Assembly (NCBI RefSeq): GCF_015864825.1
Contig: NZ_JADYWL010000011.1
Span: 1-54,945 of the forward strand
Reading direction: 5' to 3'
DNA: 54,945 bases
Source: Psychrobacter sp. NZS113
GTDB lineage: Bacteria; Pseudomonadota; Gammaproteobacteria; Pseudomonadales; Moraxellaceae
Shown here one piece after another: positions 8,950 to 17,617 of the stretch. Made by a program: the position numbers and the translations under genes. Position 1 is the stretch's first letter. Each line of letters starts with the position of its first letter. The notes under the pieces are model-generated. The model did no database searches. It was given only the letters and a program-made list of their open reading frames with translations, and was not told where the DNA came from.

Positions 8950-11154
8950 ATGATGCGGCTTCCTCTAACCTCTGAATCTATCCGAAAAAAACATCTGGCC
9001 ATAGCAGTACAAATTGGCTTAGCAATGAGCATCAGTCATATCGCTTATGCTGAGTCAGCTGATACTGAGGGCACGCTAAGCAATACTCAAACAGAAAATT
9101 CTGAGACAGCGACACCATCAACGACCTTAGATACGATTACTGTCTATGCCGATAGTTACCGCAGTACAGGCACAAAAACCGCATTAGACCCTGATGATGC
9201 ACCGATGAGCTATACCAGAATCGATCAAGACCTATTGCAAAAACGCCAAGCTGACAGTGTCAACGCTGCATTACGTTATGAGCCTGGTGTCAGCTCTGAG
9301 AGTCGCGGCACGGTATCTATCTTTGATGAGTACAGAGTCCGTGGCTTTAAGACTTTATCGAATTTTTATGATGGATTGCGACTGCCTTACGATGGTGCTT
9401 GGAACCTTATGCCGCAAGTAGACATCTATGCGACGGAAGCCGTAGAAGTCGTGAAAGGGCCAGCCTCTTCCCTGTATGGTTATACAGCCCCTGGTGGTAT
9501 GGTCAATCAAATTGCCAAGACACCCAAAAGCACTCAAGAAACTGAAGTACAGCTACGACTAGGTACTCAAAACCTAAAAGAAGTGGCCATCGATACAACC
9601 GGGACGCTCACAGACAGCTTAAATTATCGTTTTGTGGCATTAAAACGCAAAAAAGACGGCCAGATGGAGACCACGGAAGAAGAGCGCACCCTGCTCAACC
9701 CATCGCTTGAATGGCAAGCGACAGACAATGTGTCCGTACTTGCTAATCTATTTTATCAAGATGATCCAGACATGGTGCCCTCTACTCCACTGCCTTCGGT
9801 AGGTACTGTCTATAACGCCAGTTACGGCAAGTTGGATAGCGATGCCTATGCGGGTGACGAATGGAATAAATTTAGCAAAGAAGTGTTTATGCCGAGTGTC
9901 ACCGTAAACTGGGACATCAATGACCAACTAACCTTTAAGCACATACTGCGCTATACCGATGCTGAGGCAGAGCAACGCAATATGTATAATAGTGGAGGGT
10001 TTGTCAGCGGTAGTGATACGATATTGAACCGTGTGGCCTATACCACTGATGAAACCATGAAAAACTGGACCACAGACAACCAGTTGGCTTATAAATTCGA
10101 TACAGCCAATACCTCGCACAATTTATTATTTGGTGTCGAGTATCAAGAGACGGATAGCACTGCCGCGTACTATGATGCTGGCGCGGATGGTACGCCAAAC
10201 CTTGACTTGTCTGACCCTGATTTCTCTCAAATCAATACCGACACGCTGCCATTAGATGTCTACAGTCAATATGAAGACATCGAACAGAGCCAGCTTGGTT
10301 TTTATGTGCAAGATGAGATGAAATGGCAAGACTGGACAGTGGTTGCAGGCTTACGACATGATAAATTTAAGAGCATCACCGATCAAACCAAAGCCTCGGC
10401 GGGTGTGATGTATAGCGACAAAACCATTAATAATGATGCGTCAGAAACCAGTGGTCGTCTGGCTGCTATTTATGTTTTCGATAACGGTCTATCGCCTTAT
10501 GCGAGCTACTCACAATCGTTCCAGCCAGTCGTTGGCAGTAACTTCGTGACCGATGAGCCATTTAAGCCTACGACGGCTGACCAACTAGAAGCCGGTATTA
10601 AATATCTCTCGACAGATGGCGGAACCAAGGGAACACTGGCAGTATTCGATATTAAACAACAAAATGTCGTGGTGTCAGATTACGTCAACTATAGAAGTCA
10701 AACCCAAACGGGTGAGATTGCGTCTAAAGGATTTGAAGTATCCGGCAGTCATATGCTCAATGACTGGGTGGATGTCGCGGCGAGCTACAGCTATACCGAT
10801 GCTGAGATTACAGAAGATGAGTTCAACCCTGATGTGGTCGGTAACACGCCAGCGCAAACAGCGAAACATAAAGCCACGCTATGGACAGACTACTACGCCA
10901 CAGATAAGCTGACGCTCAATGCGGGTGTTCGCTATGAAGGCGGCATGCAGATCGATAAACAAAATTCAGATAAGTTGCCAAGCGTGACATTGGTAGATAT
11001 CGGTGGCAATTATAAAATTAATCCTATGCTCACTGTCGGTGCCAGTATCAACAACCTCTTTGATAAAACCTACGTCGGTTCTTGTTATGACATCAATAAC
11101 TGCTGGATGGGACCAGAGCGCCAGATGACAGTCAGTCTAAAGGCCAATTTTTAA
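8950..11154 (+). CDS. TonB-dependent siderophore receptor
   Basis: 734 residues. A signal peptide ends at Ala34 (AYA-ES). A TonB box-like LDTITV is at 60-65, a plug domain follows at about 80-190 (VNAALRYEPGVSSES, VEVVKGPASSLYG), and then a 22-strand barrel ends in the C-terminal Phe734 expected of an outer-membrane barrel. The start ATG has AGGAAAT just upstream. The pattern fits the TonB-dependent siderophore receptor family (ferrichrome, pyoverdine and similar), which imports Fe-siderophore across the outer membrane. A Fur box lies in the promoter. The last 69 codons and the terminator are copied immediately downstream. The siderophore cannot be named from sequence alone. Confidence 0.9.
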   Translation: MMRLPLTSESIRKKHLAIAVQIGLAMSISHIAYAESADTEGTLSNTQTENSETATPSTTLDTITVYADSYRSTGTKTALDPDDAPMSYTRIDQDLLQKRQADSVNAALRYEPGVSSESRGTVSIFDEYRVRGFKTLSNFYDGLRLPYDGAWNLMPQVDIYATEAVEVVKGPASSLYGYTAPGGMVNQIAKTPKSTQETEVQLRLGTQNLKEVAIDTTGTLTDSLNYRFVALKRKKDGQMETTEEERTLLNPSLEWQATDNVSVLANLFYQDDPDMVPSTPLPSVGTVYNASYGKLDSDAYAGDEWNKFSKEVFMPSVTVNWDINDQLTFKHILRYTDAEAEQRNMYNSGGFVSGSDTILNRVAYTTDETMKNWTTDNQLAYKFDTANTSHNLLFGVEYQETDSTAAYYDAGADGTPNLDLSDPDFSQINTDTLPLDVYSQYEDIEQSQLGFYVQDEMKWQDWTVVAGLRHDKFKSITDQTKASAGVMYSDKTINNDASETSGRLAAIYVFDNGLSPYASYSQSFQPVVGSNFVTDEPFKPTTADQLEAGIKYLSTDGGTKGTLAVFDIKQQNVVVSDYVNYRSQTQTGEIASKGFEVSGSHMLNDWVDVAASYSYTDAEITEDEFNPDVVGNTPAQTAKHKATLWTDYYATDKLTLNAGVRYEGGMQIDKQNSDKLPSVTLVDIGGNYKINPMLTVGASINNLFDKTYVGSCYDINNCWMGPERQMTVSLKANF

Positions 11155-11159
11155 TCACA

Positions 11160-11192
11160 AAAAACTGGCTATTGTAATAATAGCCAGTTTTT
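11160..11192 (+). terminator. Terminator of the siderophore receptor
   Basis: Arms AAAAACTGGCTATT (11160-11173) and AATAGCCAGTTTTT (11179-11192) pair perfectly around a 5-nt loop. The built-in A and T runs let it work in both directions. Confidence 0.85.
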
Positions 11193-11257
11193 ATTAAATG
11201 ATAGAAAGTATAAGATGCACATTTACAACACCAAGGTAGAAAATAAGGCAGAAAATT

Positions 11258-11467
11258 ATGCAGATAGATAAACAAAATTCAGACGAGCTACCAAGCGTGA
11301 CACTGGTAGATATTGGCGGCAGCTATCAAGTCAACCCGACGCTCACTGTCGGTGCTAGTGTGAATAATCTGTTTGATAAAACCTATGTTAGCTCCTGTTA
11401 CGACAGCAATAACTGCTGGATGGGACCCGAGCGTCAAATAACAGTCAGTGTAAAAGCCAATTTCTAA
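11258..11467 (+). pseudogene. Orphan C-terminal fragment of a TonB-dependent receptor
   Basis: 69 codons nearly identical to residues 666-734 of the receptor upstream, including the NCWMGPERQ stretch and the terminal Phe. The frame is intact and opens with ATG, with AAGG about 12 nt before it. However, it encodes only the last barrel strands, with no signal peptide, plug or barrel start, so it cannot be a receptor alone. It arose from the tandem duplication. It may be inert, or act as donor sequence for recombination with the parent gene. Confidence 0.85.
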
Positions 11468-11472
11468 TCATA

Positions 11473-11505
11473 AAAAACTGGCTATTGTCATAATAGCCAG
11501 TTTTT
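11473..11505. terminator. Duplicated terminator, bidirectional
   Basis: The same 14-bp stem as 11160-11192 with loop GTCAT. It lies between the receptor fragment and the convergent cupin gene, and can end transcription from both sides. Confidence 0.8.
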
Positions 11506-11596
11506 ATCAAATGATAGATGAAAGTATAGGGTGCATATTTATAACACCAAGGTAGAAAATAAGACAGAAAATTCAGGTGGCTTGGTCAATTGCCAA

Positions 11597-12280
11597 TCAC
11601 AGACCAATCACTTGTATTAGATGTCCTCTCTTAACATATACCGTGGCGCCTTCTAACCCTGCTTTTATTTTCGACTGCTCACCTACTGGTAGACGTATCC
11701 AACTATCTCGTTGATATACCTTATCACCATCTAATAGGCTGCCCTCTACAACCAGTAACTCTGCACCGCCTGCACCTACACCACTAATGATATCTTCGTC
11801 GAATAATACGTCGCCTGCTGTGAGACGTTGCAAACTCACCTGCTCACCATCATCAGAAAAAAGCGCACAGACATCACGATTGCCTTGGCGTGTCCAATTG
11901 CCATCATCGTGAGTATCAATAGCAACATAGCGGTCTTCATCAGACGGCATCTGTCTGAGCTTCACAAAGATCACCGCACCTTCGTCACTATAAGGGGTGT
12001 GACCTGATGACGGTGGGTTACGCAAATACCAGCCTGCTGGATAGTGCTTGTCATCTGCAGAAAACGTACCTGACAATACCAAAATCTCTTCACCACCTGG
12101 ATGCAAGTGATGCGGAAAATAAGAATTAGGCGCGTAACGCACCAGACTGGTGGCTCGGGCTTTCTCTTCGCCAACGCGATCTAGCATGATACGCTCTACA
12201 CCACTCTGCGGTGAGTTTACCCATTGTTGGTCTTCAACTGCAAGTGCGGCGCGACTAGAGAAATCTGCATTAATAAGCAT
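11597..12280 (-). CDS. Cupin-domain protein (ChrR-like, two cupin halves)
   Basis: 227 residues from the ATG at 12280, which has GGAC about 10 nt upstream; an in-frame TTG at 12310 would add ten residues. The first half has a cupin motif with probable metal ligands in YFPHHLHPGGEEILVLSG, followed by PAGWYLRNP and a second, weaker beta-barrel half (DVLFDEDIISG, GAELLVVEGSLL). This is the ChrR-like cupin arrangement, but there is no anti-sigma N-terminal domain and no sigma-factor gene nearby, so a regulatory role is not supported. A metal-dependent enzyme or small-molecule-binding role is likely. It lies downstream of the universal stress gene on the same strand, with a 168-bp gap. Confidence 0.7.
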   Translation of the reverse strand: MLINADFSSRAALAVEDQQWVNSPQSGVERIMLDRVGEEKARATSLVRYAPNSYFPHHLHPGGEEILVLSGTFSADDKHYPAGWYLRNPPSSGHTPYSDEGAVIFVKLRQMPSDEDRYVAIDTHDDGNWTRQGNRDVCALFSDDGEQVSLQRLTAGDVLFDEDIISGVGAGGAELLVVEGSLLDGDKVYQRDSWIRLPVGEQSKIKAGLEGATVYVKRGHLIQVIGL

Positions 12281-12448
12281 AAGATTATGTCCAAAAATAG
12301 TAGTGTGCAAGGCAACTAAATACTCTCTTATAAAGTATCTGGCATCATTTATTGAGCCTTATTCATAATTATCAATCATTTTTTAAGAATCATTAGAGAT
12401 AGATAACAAATGCACCAGTTTTATAAGACGCCCCGACCTTTATTGCAC

Positions 12449-13312
12449 TTATCGCACTAAAATGACTGGCGACAATGTACTGGCAATAATCTCTGTTGTC
12501 GTACTACCGAGAAACAGTTGCTGCAATTTAGAGTGACCGTAAGCACCCACGACCATGATATCGATGTTATTTTCCGTTTGAAAAGCCAACAAACCATTGA
12601 CCGCATCAGCCGCTGACAAATGATGAGCGGCCACAATAAACCCAGCTGCTTCTAATTGTGCTGCTGCGGCACTCAAGCTCTGCTTAGCGGCATCATTGTG
12701 GCTTCCTATCATGACGATATGACCTTGCAGCCCTTTTAGCACTGGGCTTCTTGCAACCATCCATGCTGCTTTGATAGCGGTTTTGCTACCATCAAAAGCG
12801 ATCATGTACGAGCTTGGCGCTTTGAATGTCTCTGAGCAAATCAATATAGGAACATCGGATGCACGGGCGACTGTTTCGATTTGACTACCGATATTGATAC
12901 GACTGTTTTTGTGATCTTCTCCGCGTCGACCCATGACAATGGCACGATTTTCTGTTTTAAAATGCTCAATGGCAGGTAGCAGCTTGCCGCGGCGTTGATA
13001 GATGCGGATAGCGACATCACCGAAATCACTTTGGATGTGGCTTTTTGCATCTTGAACCAAGGCATTACTATAACTATTGACCACCTTCGCCCTTTGCTCA
13101 TCCATCTGGGTCAGTTCCTCTAACAAAAACTGACGACTGTTCACCCCTATCGCGCCCGACAGATCGCGTCTGGTCGATGCAGGAACCTCACTGACATGCA
13201 ACAAGCCAACAGGTAAATTTAACTTACTGGCGTACCATGCTGCATAGTCACAAACCGATTCAGTCACTGCTGAACCATCAATACAAGCTAAAACGTGCTG
13301 TGATGTTGTCAT
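12449..13312 (-). CDS. Universal stress protein with two UspA domains
   Basis: 287 residues made of two UspA domains (about 1-145 and 150-287). Each ends with the ATP-binding type G-2x-G-9x-GS pattern: GRRGEDH...GS in the first and GAYGHSK...GSTT in the second. The second ends in SPVILVR, as UspA domains usually do. The start ATG at 13312 has AAGGA upstream. Tandem Usp proteins are cytoplasmic stress-survival proteins, often ATP-binding. The gene stands alone, followed after 168 bp by the cupin gene. Confidence 0.9.
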   Translation of the reverse strand: MTTSQHVLACIDGSAVTESVCDYAAWYASKLNLPVGLLHVSEVPASTRRDLSGAIGVNSRQFLLEELTQMDEQRAKVVNSYSNALVQDAKSHIQSDFGDVAIRIYQRRGKLLPAIEHFKTENRAIVMGRRGEDHKNSRINIGSQIETVARASDVPILICSETFKAPSSYMIAFDGSKTAIKAAWMVARSPVLKGLQGHIVMIGSHNDAAKQSLSAAAAQLEAAGFIVAAHHLSAADAVNGLLAFQTENNIDIMVVGAYGHSKLQQLFLGSTTTEIIASTLSPVILVR

Positions 13313-13337
13313 AATATGTCCTTAATTTTAATTATTT

Positions 13338-13509
13338 AGGGCGTGTCCTCATTTTAAAAATGGTGATAAAAATGAGATATATTGCCGTCAAACAAGGAAA
13401 ATAGCGCAGATAATATCGAGATATTAGTCAGCTATTTGACGATGTTTGGCAAGATTTAGCCATTTTTAGCCCATTTAGATGACTATCGAGTGAATTGAGG
13501 ATAGGCCCT
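13338..13509. repeat. MITE-like intergenic element with inverted ends
   Basis: About 172 bp bounded by AGGGCGTGTCCTCA (13338-13351) and TGAGGATAGGCCCT (13496-13509), inverted repeats matching at 11 of 14. The right end, with CACTCGATAGTCATC in reverse complement, recurs at 39506-39552. No open frame of its own. Confidence 0.6.
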
Positions 13510-13531
13510 AGTTCCATATGGCGTCCAATGC

Positions 13532-13660
13532 TCATTCTAAATGCTCTGAGAGAATCCTTCCCATTACTTCGATAGTAACCAATTTGGCTGACTTCATCCA
13601 GTGATGTGTGCCTGCCTCTACAATAATCTTTATTCTGCTGTCTGTAGCGTTGCGCAAGAT
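13532..13660 (-). pseudogene. Possible remnant of an alpha/beta hydrolase C-terminus
   Basis: A 42-codon minus-strand frame ends at a TGA (13532-13534). It reads like the last strand, catalytic-His loop and final helix of an alpha/beta hydrolase (SRIKIIVEAGTHHWM, then EVMGRILSEHLE). Upstream the frame is broken by a stop and no start is visible. It abuts the MITE-like element, so insertion or decay of an older gene is possible. The match is by eye over a short segment only. Confidence 0.3.
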
Positions 13661-13788
13661 TTAAAAATGCATGACTTTACCGCATCAACAAAGTCTTGTC
13701 ATCGTCTAACAACATGCCCTAACAAATTTTGCTACAATGTATTTTTTAGCATTTGTGATTTAAATATCGTTATTTAGGTGATGGAATT

Positions 13789-14322
13789 ATGGCAAAAAAT
13801 GCCCTACAGGCTCAACTACTCAAAGCGGGATTGGTTGATAGCAAAAAAGCCAATAAAATCAGCAAGCAGAATCAGCATGCTAAGCGTACTGGTGACTCAG
13901 AAAGTTTAGAGGCCAAAAAAGCATTGGCAGATGCGCAAGCAAAAAAACTAGAGAAAGATCAGCAGCTCAATCAAGAAAAACAACGCGCTTTAGAAGAAAA
14001 GGCACTCAAGGCCAATATTATACAAATGATTAAGCAGCATCAAATCACTGATATCAGTGGTGATGTCAGCTATCAGTTTGTCGATGGTTCTAAAGTCAAA
14101 AAAATCTCTATTACCCAAAAACTATATGACCAAATCGTCGCCGGTCATGTCGTCATTGCGCGATTAGAAGAAGGCTATGCATTACTTCCCCGTCCATTAG
14201 CAGATCGTATAGACTCAAAAATGGAAGGCTTCATGGTCGTATCAAACGATACATCAGAAGACGTGCTGGCAGAAGATGACCCTTACGCCGCCTATGTGAT
14301 TCCAGATGATTTGATGTGGTAA
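13789..14322 (+). CDS. DUF2058 family protein (YaiL-like)
   Basis: 177 residues with the family layout. The N-terminus is very Lys/Gln/Ala-rich and probably a coiled coil (NALQAQLLKAGLVDSKKANK, about 5-85). A compact C-terminal domain follows (QHQITDISGDVSYQFVDGSK, then YALLPRPLADRI). The family is described as a nucleoid- or nucleic-acid-associated cytoplasmic protein, without a defined reaction. The start ATG follows GGTGATGG. A single gene with its own strong terminator. Confidence 0.85.
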   Translation: MAKNALQAQLLKAGLVDSKKANKISKQNQHAKRTGDSESLEAKKALADAQAKKLEKDQQLNQEKQRALEEKALKANIIQMIKQHQITDISGDVSYQFVDGSKVKKISITQKLYDQIVAGHVVIARLEEGYALLPRPLADRIDSKMEGFMVVSNDTSEDVLAEDDPYAAYVIPDDLMW

Positions 14323-14361
14323 CCAATCAGTATTTGTAAGACTTGCTTTGTTAACTTAGAT

Positions 14362-14399
14362 ACCCTTTGTAGAATACTTAGTTCTACAAAGGGTTTTTT
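14362..14399 (+). terminator. Terminator of the DUF2058 gene
   Basis: Perfect 13-bp stem: ACCCTTTGTAGAA (14362-14374) with TTCTACAAAGGGT (14382-14394), followed by a T-run. Confidence 0.9.
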
Positions 14400-14564
14400 A
14401 TTGTATAGAAAATAATCACCTTTAAGCTAGCGTTACAGGTTTTATAGAAAAAGGTAACAAATCGCCATAACCCTGCCATACGTGGCAATGCGAACTTGAA
14501 CAACCATTCAATAACAACTACAATGCGATTTCTTGACCTCTCTAGTGCTTAGGTTTGCTTGAAA

Positions 14565-14580
14565 TTGAGCAATCACTCAA
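14565..14580. promoter_or_regulatory. Predicted TetR-type operator upstream of the DoxX gene
   Basis: TTGAGCAATCACTCAA matches 14 of 16 bases of the half-operator TTGAGCAATCGTTCAA at 23103, and lies 113 bp before the DoxX start. The rest of the 14323-14692 gap shows nothing else beyond the terminator. Confidence 0.55.
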
Positions 14581-14692
14581 GAATTGAATACATTTTGACT
14601 TTTACTAATCATATAACAAAAGCCAATTTCGGCACCCTACTCATCAAGAATTTTTGAAAAGGCTTTCAAAATTTCTCAAAAAGAGATTTCTC

Positions 14693-15112
14693 ATGCCAAA
14701 ACATTTACCACTTTCGCTCTTATTGCTTCGACTTGGTGTCTTCACTGTCTTTTTATTTTGGACGCTTGATAAATTTATCAATCCTGACCATGCCGCAGGC
14801 GTTATGTCTAAGTTTTATGGAATGGAAAATATGGGTGATTCCATATTCTATGTTATGGGCGCTGTTCAGTTGATACTCATCATACTGTTTGTCGTCGGGT
14901 TATTTAAAACTTGGACCTATGGTATTGTTCTGCTGGCTCATGCTGGCTCAACTTTTGCGACCTTTTCTTTATATCTAGAACCATTTGATAACCTGTTGTT
15001 TTTTGCCGCATGGCCAATGCTAGCAGCATGTATCGCTCTCTTCTTGATGAGAGACTGGGATACATTGACACTAGGCAAACGAACCGTGGGCAAAACCGTT
15101 CCCTTGGCATAG
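14693..15112 (+). CDS. DoxX-like small membrane protein
   Basis: 139 residues from the ATG at 14693; an in-frame TTG at 14654 would add 13 basic residues, but AAGAGA precedes the ATG. About four membrane helices are visible (residues about 7-25, 45-65, 70-90, 100-118), with a DxFINPDHAAG loop after helix 1 as in DoxX/SURF4-like proteins. Family members are inner-membrane proteins linked to redox or thiol-stress systems. The upstream dyad matches the operator at the AhpD and TetR promoters, so it may belong to the same regulon. The exact function is unknown. Confidence 0.7.
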   Translation: MPKHLPLSLLLLRLGVFTVFLFWTLDKFINPDHAAGVMSKFYGMENMGDSIFYVMGAVQLILIILFVVGLFKTWTYGIVLLAHAGSTFATFSLYLEPFDNLLFFAAWPMLAACIALFLMRDWDTLTLGKRTVGKTVPLA

Positions 15113-15420
15113 CTATAAACAGAGTCTATCGTTTGACTATGGTCAAATCTAAATAAATTCAGTACCAGCAATCCAAGCGAGACCGTACAGGTGGTACGTC
15201 AAATGCAGGTGTTGCCGTAGCAAAGCTATAGAGGTTAAACGGTGCAATAATATAAATGCTAGCTAAAGCGGTACAAGCTATATATTATTAAAACTAACAA
15301 CTTAGCTGTTTTATTGCAGGTAAACGAATAGATTATTCAACAATTCAATGTAATTGCCACCATCACTAAAACAGCAAAAGTTTTTTGATCATAGTTTTAA
15401 TTATAGAAATATGACTATGA
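15113..15420. other. Intergenic stretch with a degenerate TATAGTC-type repeat
   Basis: No gene is visible. About 15135-15225 contains a decayed relative of the intergenic repeats at 6994 and 39567 (GACTATGGTCAAATC, then GTACCAGCAATCCAAGCGAG). The promoter of the long operon at 15421 must lie in the AT-rich last 100 bp. Confidence 0.45.
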
Positions 15421-17610
15421 ATGAAACCTTTGCTTTACTATCAGGCCGAATCTTTCATGATTAAGAGAATATTTCTAATACTGTTAATAGTGCTATTAGC
15501 AGTGGGGTTCTTCTACTTTGACCTCAACCAACTGTTGACGCTTGAGGGCTTAAAAGGCTCGATGGCGCAGTTCAACGACTATAAAGCAGAATCACCGTTA
15601 CTGATTATCGGTGGATTCTTTTTACTATATGTTGTTGTTACTGCTCTCTCACTACCTGGCGCTGCTATCTTAACGCTAGCATCTGGGGCTCTATTTGGTC
15701 TATTTCAGGGCTTAGTCATTGCCTCATTTGCATCAAGTATTGGCGCGACACTTTCGTTTTTAGCATCACGTTATTTACTACGCGATACCATCAAACAGCG
15801 TTTTCCTGAACGCCTTGCCGCTATCGACGCTGGCGTCGAAAAAGAAGGTGGCTTTTACTTATTCACATTACGTTTAGTGCCTGTATTTCCCTTCTTTTTA
15901 ATCAATTTGCTCATGGGTGTGACCGCCATTAAGTCATGGACCTACTACTGGGTAAGCCAAATAGGTATGCTGGCGGGTACTTTTGTATTCGTTAATGCGG
16001 GTACGCAACTTGCTCAAATAGAAAGCTTGTCAGGTATTTTATCGCTCAATCTAATTTTATCGTTCGCTTTATTGGGCATATTCCCGCTTATTGCTAAAGG
16101 AATTTTAAACGTGTTCAAAAAACGTCGTGTCTATAAAAACTACTCAAAGCCCAAACAGTTCGACCGTAACATGATTGTGATTGGTGCGGGTGCTGGCGGC
16201 TTGGTAACGAGCTATATTGCTGCTGCTGTTAAAGCAAAAGTAACGTTAATCGAAGCTGGTGAAATGGGCGGTGATTGCTTAAACTATGGTTGTGTCCCAA
16301 GTAAAGCCGTGATTAAAAGTGCAAAAATCGCAGATCAAATTCGCCATGGTGAAAACTACGGCCTTGAAAATGCGTCTCCGCAGTTCTCGTTCAAAAAAGT
16401 CATGGCACGTGTACATGATGTCGTGGCTGAGATTGCACCGCATGACAGTGTTGAGCGTTATACCGATTTGGGCGTCGATGTAGTAAAAGGCTATGCCAAG
16501 CTCATCGATCCATGGACGGTAGAAATCGCACTAAATGATGGTGGCACACAAAAACTAACTGCGCGTACTATCGTTATTGCAACTGGTGCACGCCCATTTG
16601 TACCGCCATTACCTGGTATTGAAGAAACGGGCTACGTGACCAGCGATACCATATGGAACAAGTTTGCAGAACTAGACGAAGCGCCTAAAAAGCTGGTCGT
16701 ACTGGGCGGTGGCCCTATCGGTAGTGAATTGGCGCAGAGTTTTGCACGCTTAGGCTCAAGTGTGACTCAAATTGAGATGAGTGAGCGCATCATGATCAAA
16801 GAAGATCTTGAAGTGTCTACCTTTGCACACCAAGCGCTGGTTGAGAGCGGCGTAAATATTTTGACCTCACATCAAGCATTGCGCTGTGAAGCTCGCGATG
16901 GCAAAAAGTATATTGTCGTTAAACACAACGATACTGAAATCGATATAGAGTATGACGAGCTATTGTGTGCTGTTGGTCGAAGCGCTCGCCTTACTGGTTA
17001 CGGCCTTGAAGATTTGGGTATCGAAACCAACCGTACCATCGTCACCAACGAATACTTAGAAACGCTGTATCCTAATATTTTTGCAGCAGGTGATATCGTA
17101 GGTCCGTATCAGTTTACTCATGTCGCATCCCATCAGGGTTGGTACGCCGCAGTGAACGGCTTGTTTGGCAATCTGAAAAAGTTCAAAGTAGATTACCGTG
17201 TGATTCCGTGGACCACGTTTATCGATCCAGAAGTCGCTCGTGTGGGCTTAAATGAGCAAGACGCGATAGATAAAGGTATTGAGTACGAGATTACTCGCTT
17301 TGAGTTTAAAGAGCTGGACCGTGCCATTACTGACAGCGCAGCTAAAGGATTTATCAAAGTCATTACCCCTAAAGGGAAAGATAAAATACTTGGCGTGACC
17401 ATCGTATCTGAACATGCTGGTGATTTGATTGCTGAGTTTGTATTAGCGATGAAACACGGCCTAGGACTGAACAAAATACTTGGTACGATTCATAGCTACC
17501 CGACTTGGGCGGAAGGCAACAAGTATGTGGCTGGAGAATGGAAACGTGACCATGCCCCTCAGCGCGTATTAAGCTGGCTAGAAAAATACCATACTTGGCG
17601 TCGAGGTTAG
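15421..17610 (+). CDS. TVP38/TMEM64 membrane domain fused to a flavin disulfide reductase
   Basis: 729 residues. Residues 1-235 are a TVP38/TMEM64 (SNARE-associated/DedA-like) membrane domain with the conserved LPGAAILTLASGALFG region. After a short basic linker comes a class I pyridine nucleotide-disulfide oxidoreductase: FAD site VIGAGAGG, redox pair in GGDCLNYGCVPSK, NAD(P) site VVLGGGPIGSE, second FAD motif AAGDI, and C-terminal HSYPTWAE with the catalytic His/Glu. It resembles mercuric reductase/lipoamide dehydrogenase but lacks the vicinal C-terminal Cys pair of MerA. The start is uncertain: ATG at 15421 or 15457, neither with a good ribosome site. It is the first gene of a six-gene operon, 7 bp before the ynjB-like gene. 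The substrate is unknown. Confidence 0.85.
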   Translation: MKPLLYYQAESFMIKRIFLILLIVLLAVGFFYFDLNQLLTLEGLKGSMAQFNDYKAESPLLIIGGFFLLYVVVTALSLPGAAILTLASGALFGLFQGLVIASFASSIGATLSFLASRYLLRDTIKQRFPERLAAIDAGVEKEGGFYLFTLRLVPVFPFFLINLLMGVTAIKSWTYYWVSQIGMLAGTFVFVNAGTQLAQIESLSGILSLNLILSFALLGIFPLIAKGILNVFKKRRVYKNYSKPKQFDRNMIVIGAGAGGLVTSYIAAAVKAKVTLIEAGEMGGDCLNYGCVPSKAVIKSAKIADQIRHGENYGLENASPQFSFKKVMARVHDVVAEIAPHDSVERYTDLGVDVVKGYAKLIDPWTVEIALNDGGTQKLTARTIVIATGARPFVPPLPGIEETGYVTSDTIWNKFAELDEAPKKLVVLGGGPIGSELAQSFARLGSSVTQIEMSERIMIKEDLEVSTFAHQALVESGVNILTSHQALRCEARDGKKYIVVKHNDTEIDIEYDELLCAVGRSARLTGYGLEDLGIETNRTIVTNEYLETLYPNIFAAGDIVGPYQFTHVASHQGWYAAVNGLFGNLKKFKVDYRVIPWTTFIDPEVARVGLNEQDAIDKGIEYEITRFEFKELDRAITDSAAKGFIKVITPKGKDKILGVTIVSEHAGDLIAEFVLAMKHGLGLNKILGTIHSYPTWAEGNKYVAGEWKRDHAPQRVLSWLEKYHTWRRG

Positions 17611-17617
17611 CCCATCA

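Larger units (their letters stand above)
10945..11573 (+). repeat. Tandem duplication of the receptor 3' end plus terminator
   Basis: Unit 1 (10945-11257, 313 bp) and unit 2 (11258-11573, 316 bp) abut head to tail. Each contains the last 69 codons of the receptor, the hairpin terminator and the same downstream spacer ending GACAGAAAATT or GGCAGAAAATT. Point differences and a small insertion in unit 2 show the copy is not very recent. Confidence 0.9.

Noticed and set aside
15421..17610. Mercuric reductase (merA)
   Set aside because: The C-terminal vicinal Cys pair and the N-terminal heavy-metal domain are missing and there are no mer genes nearby.
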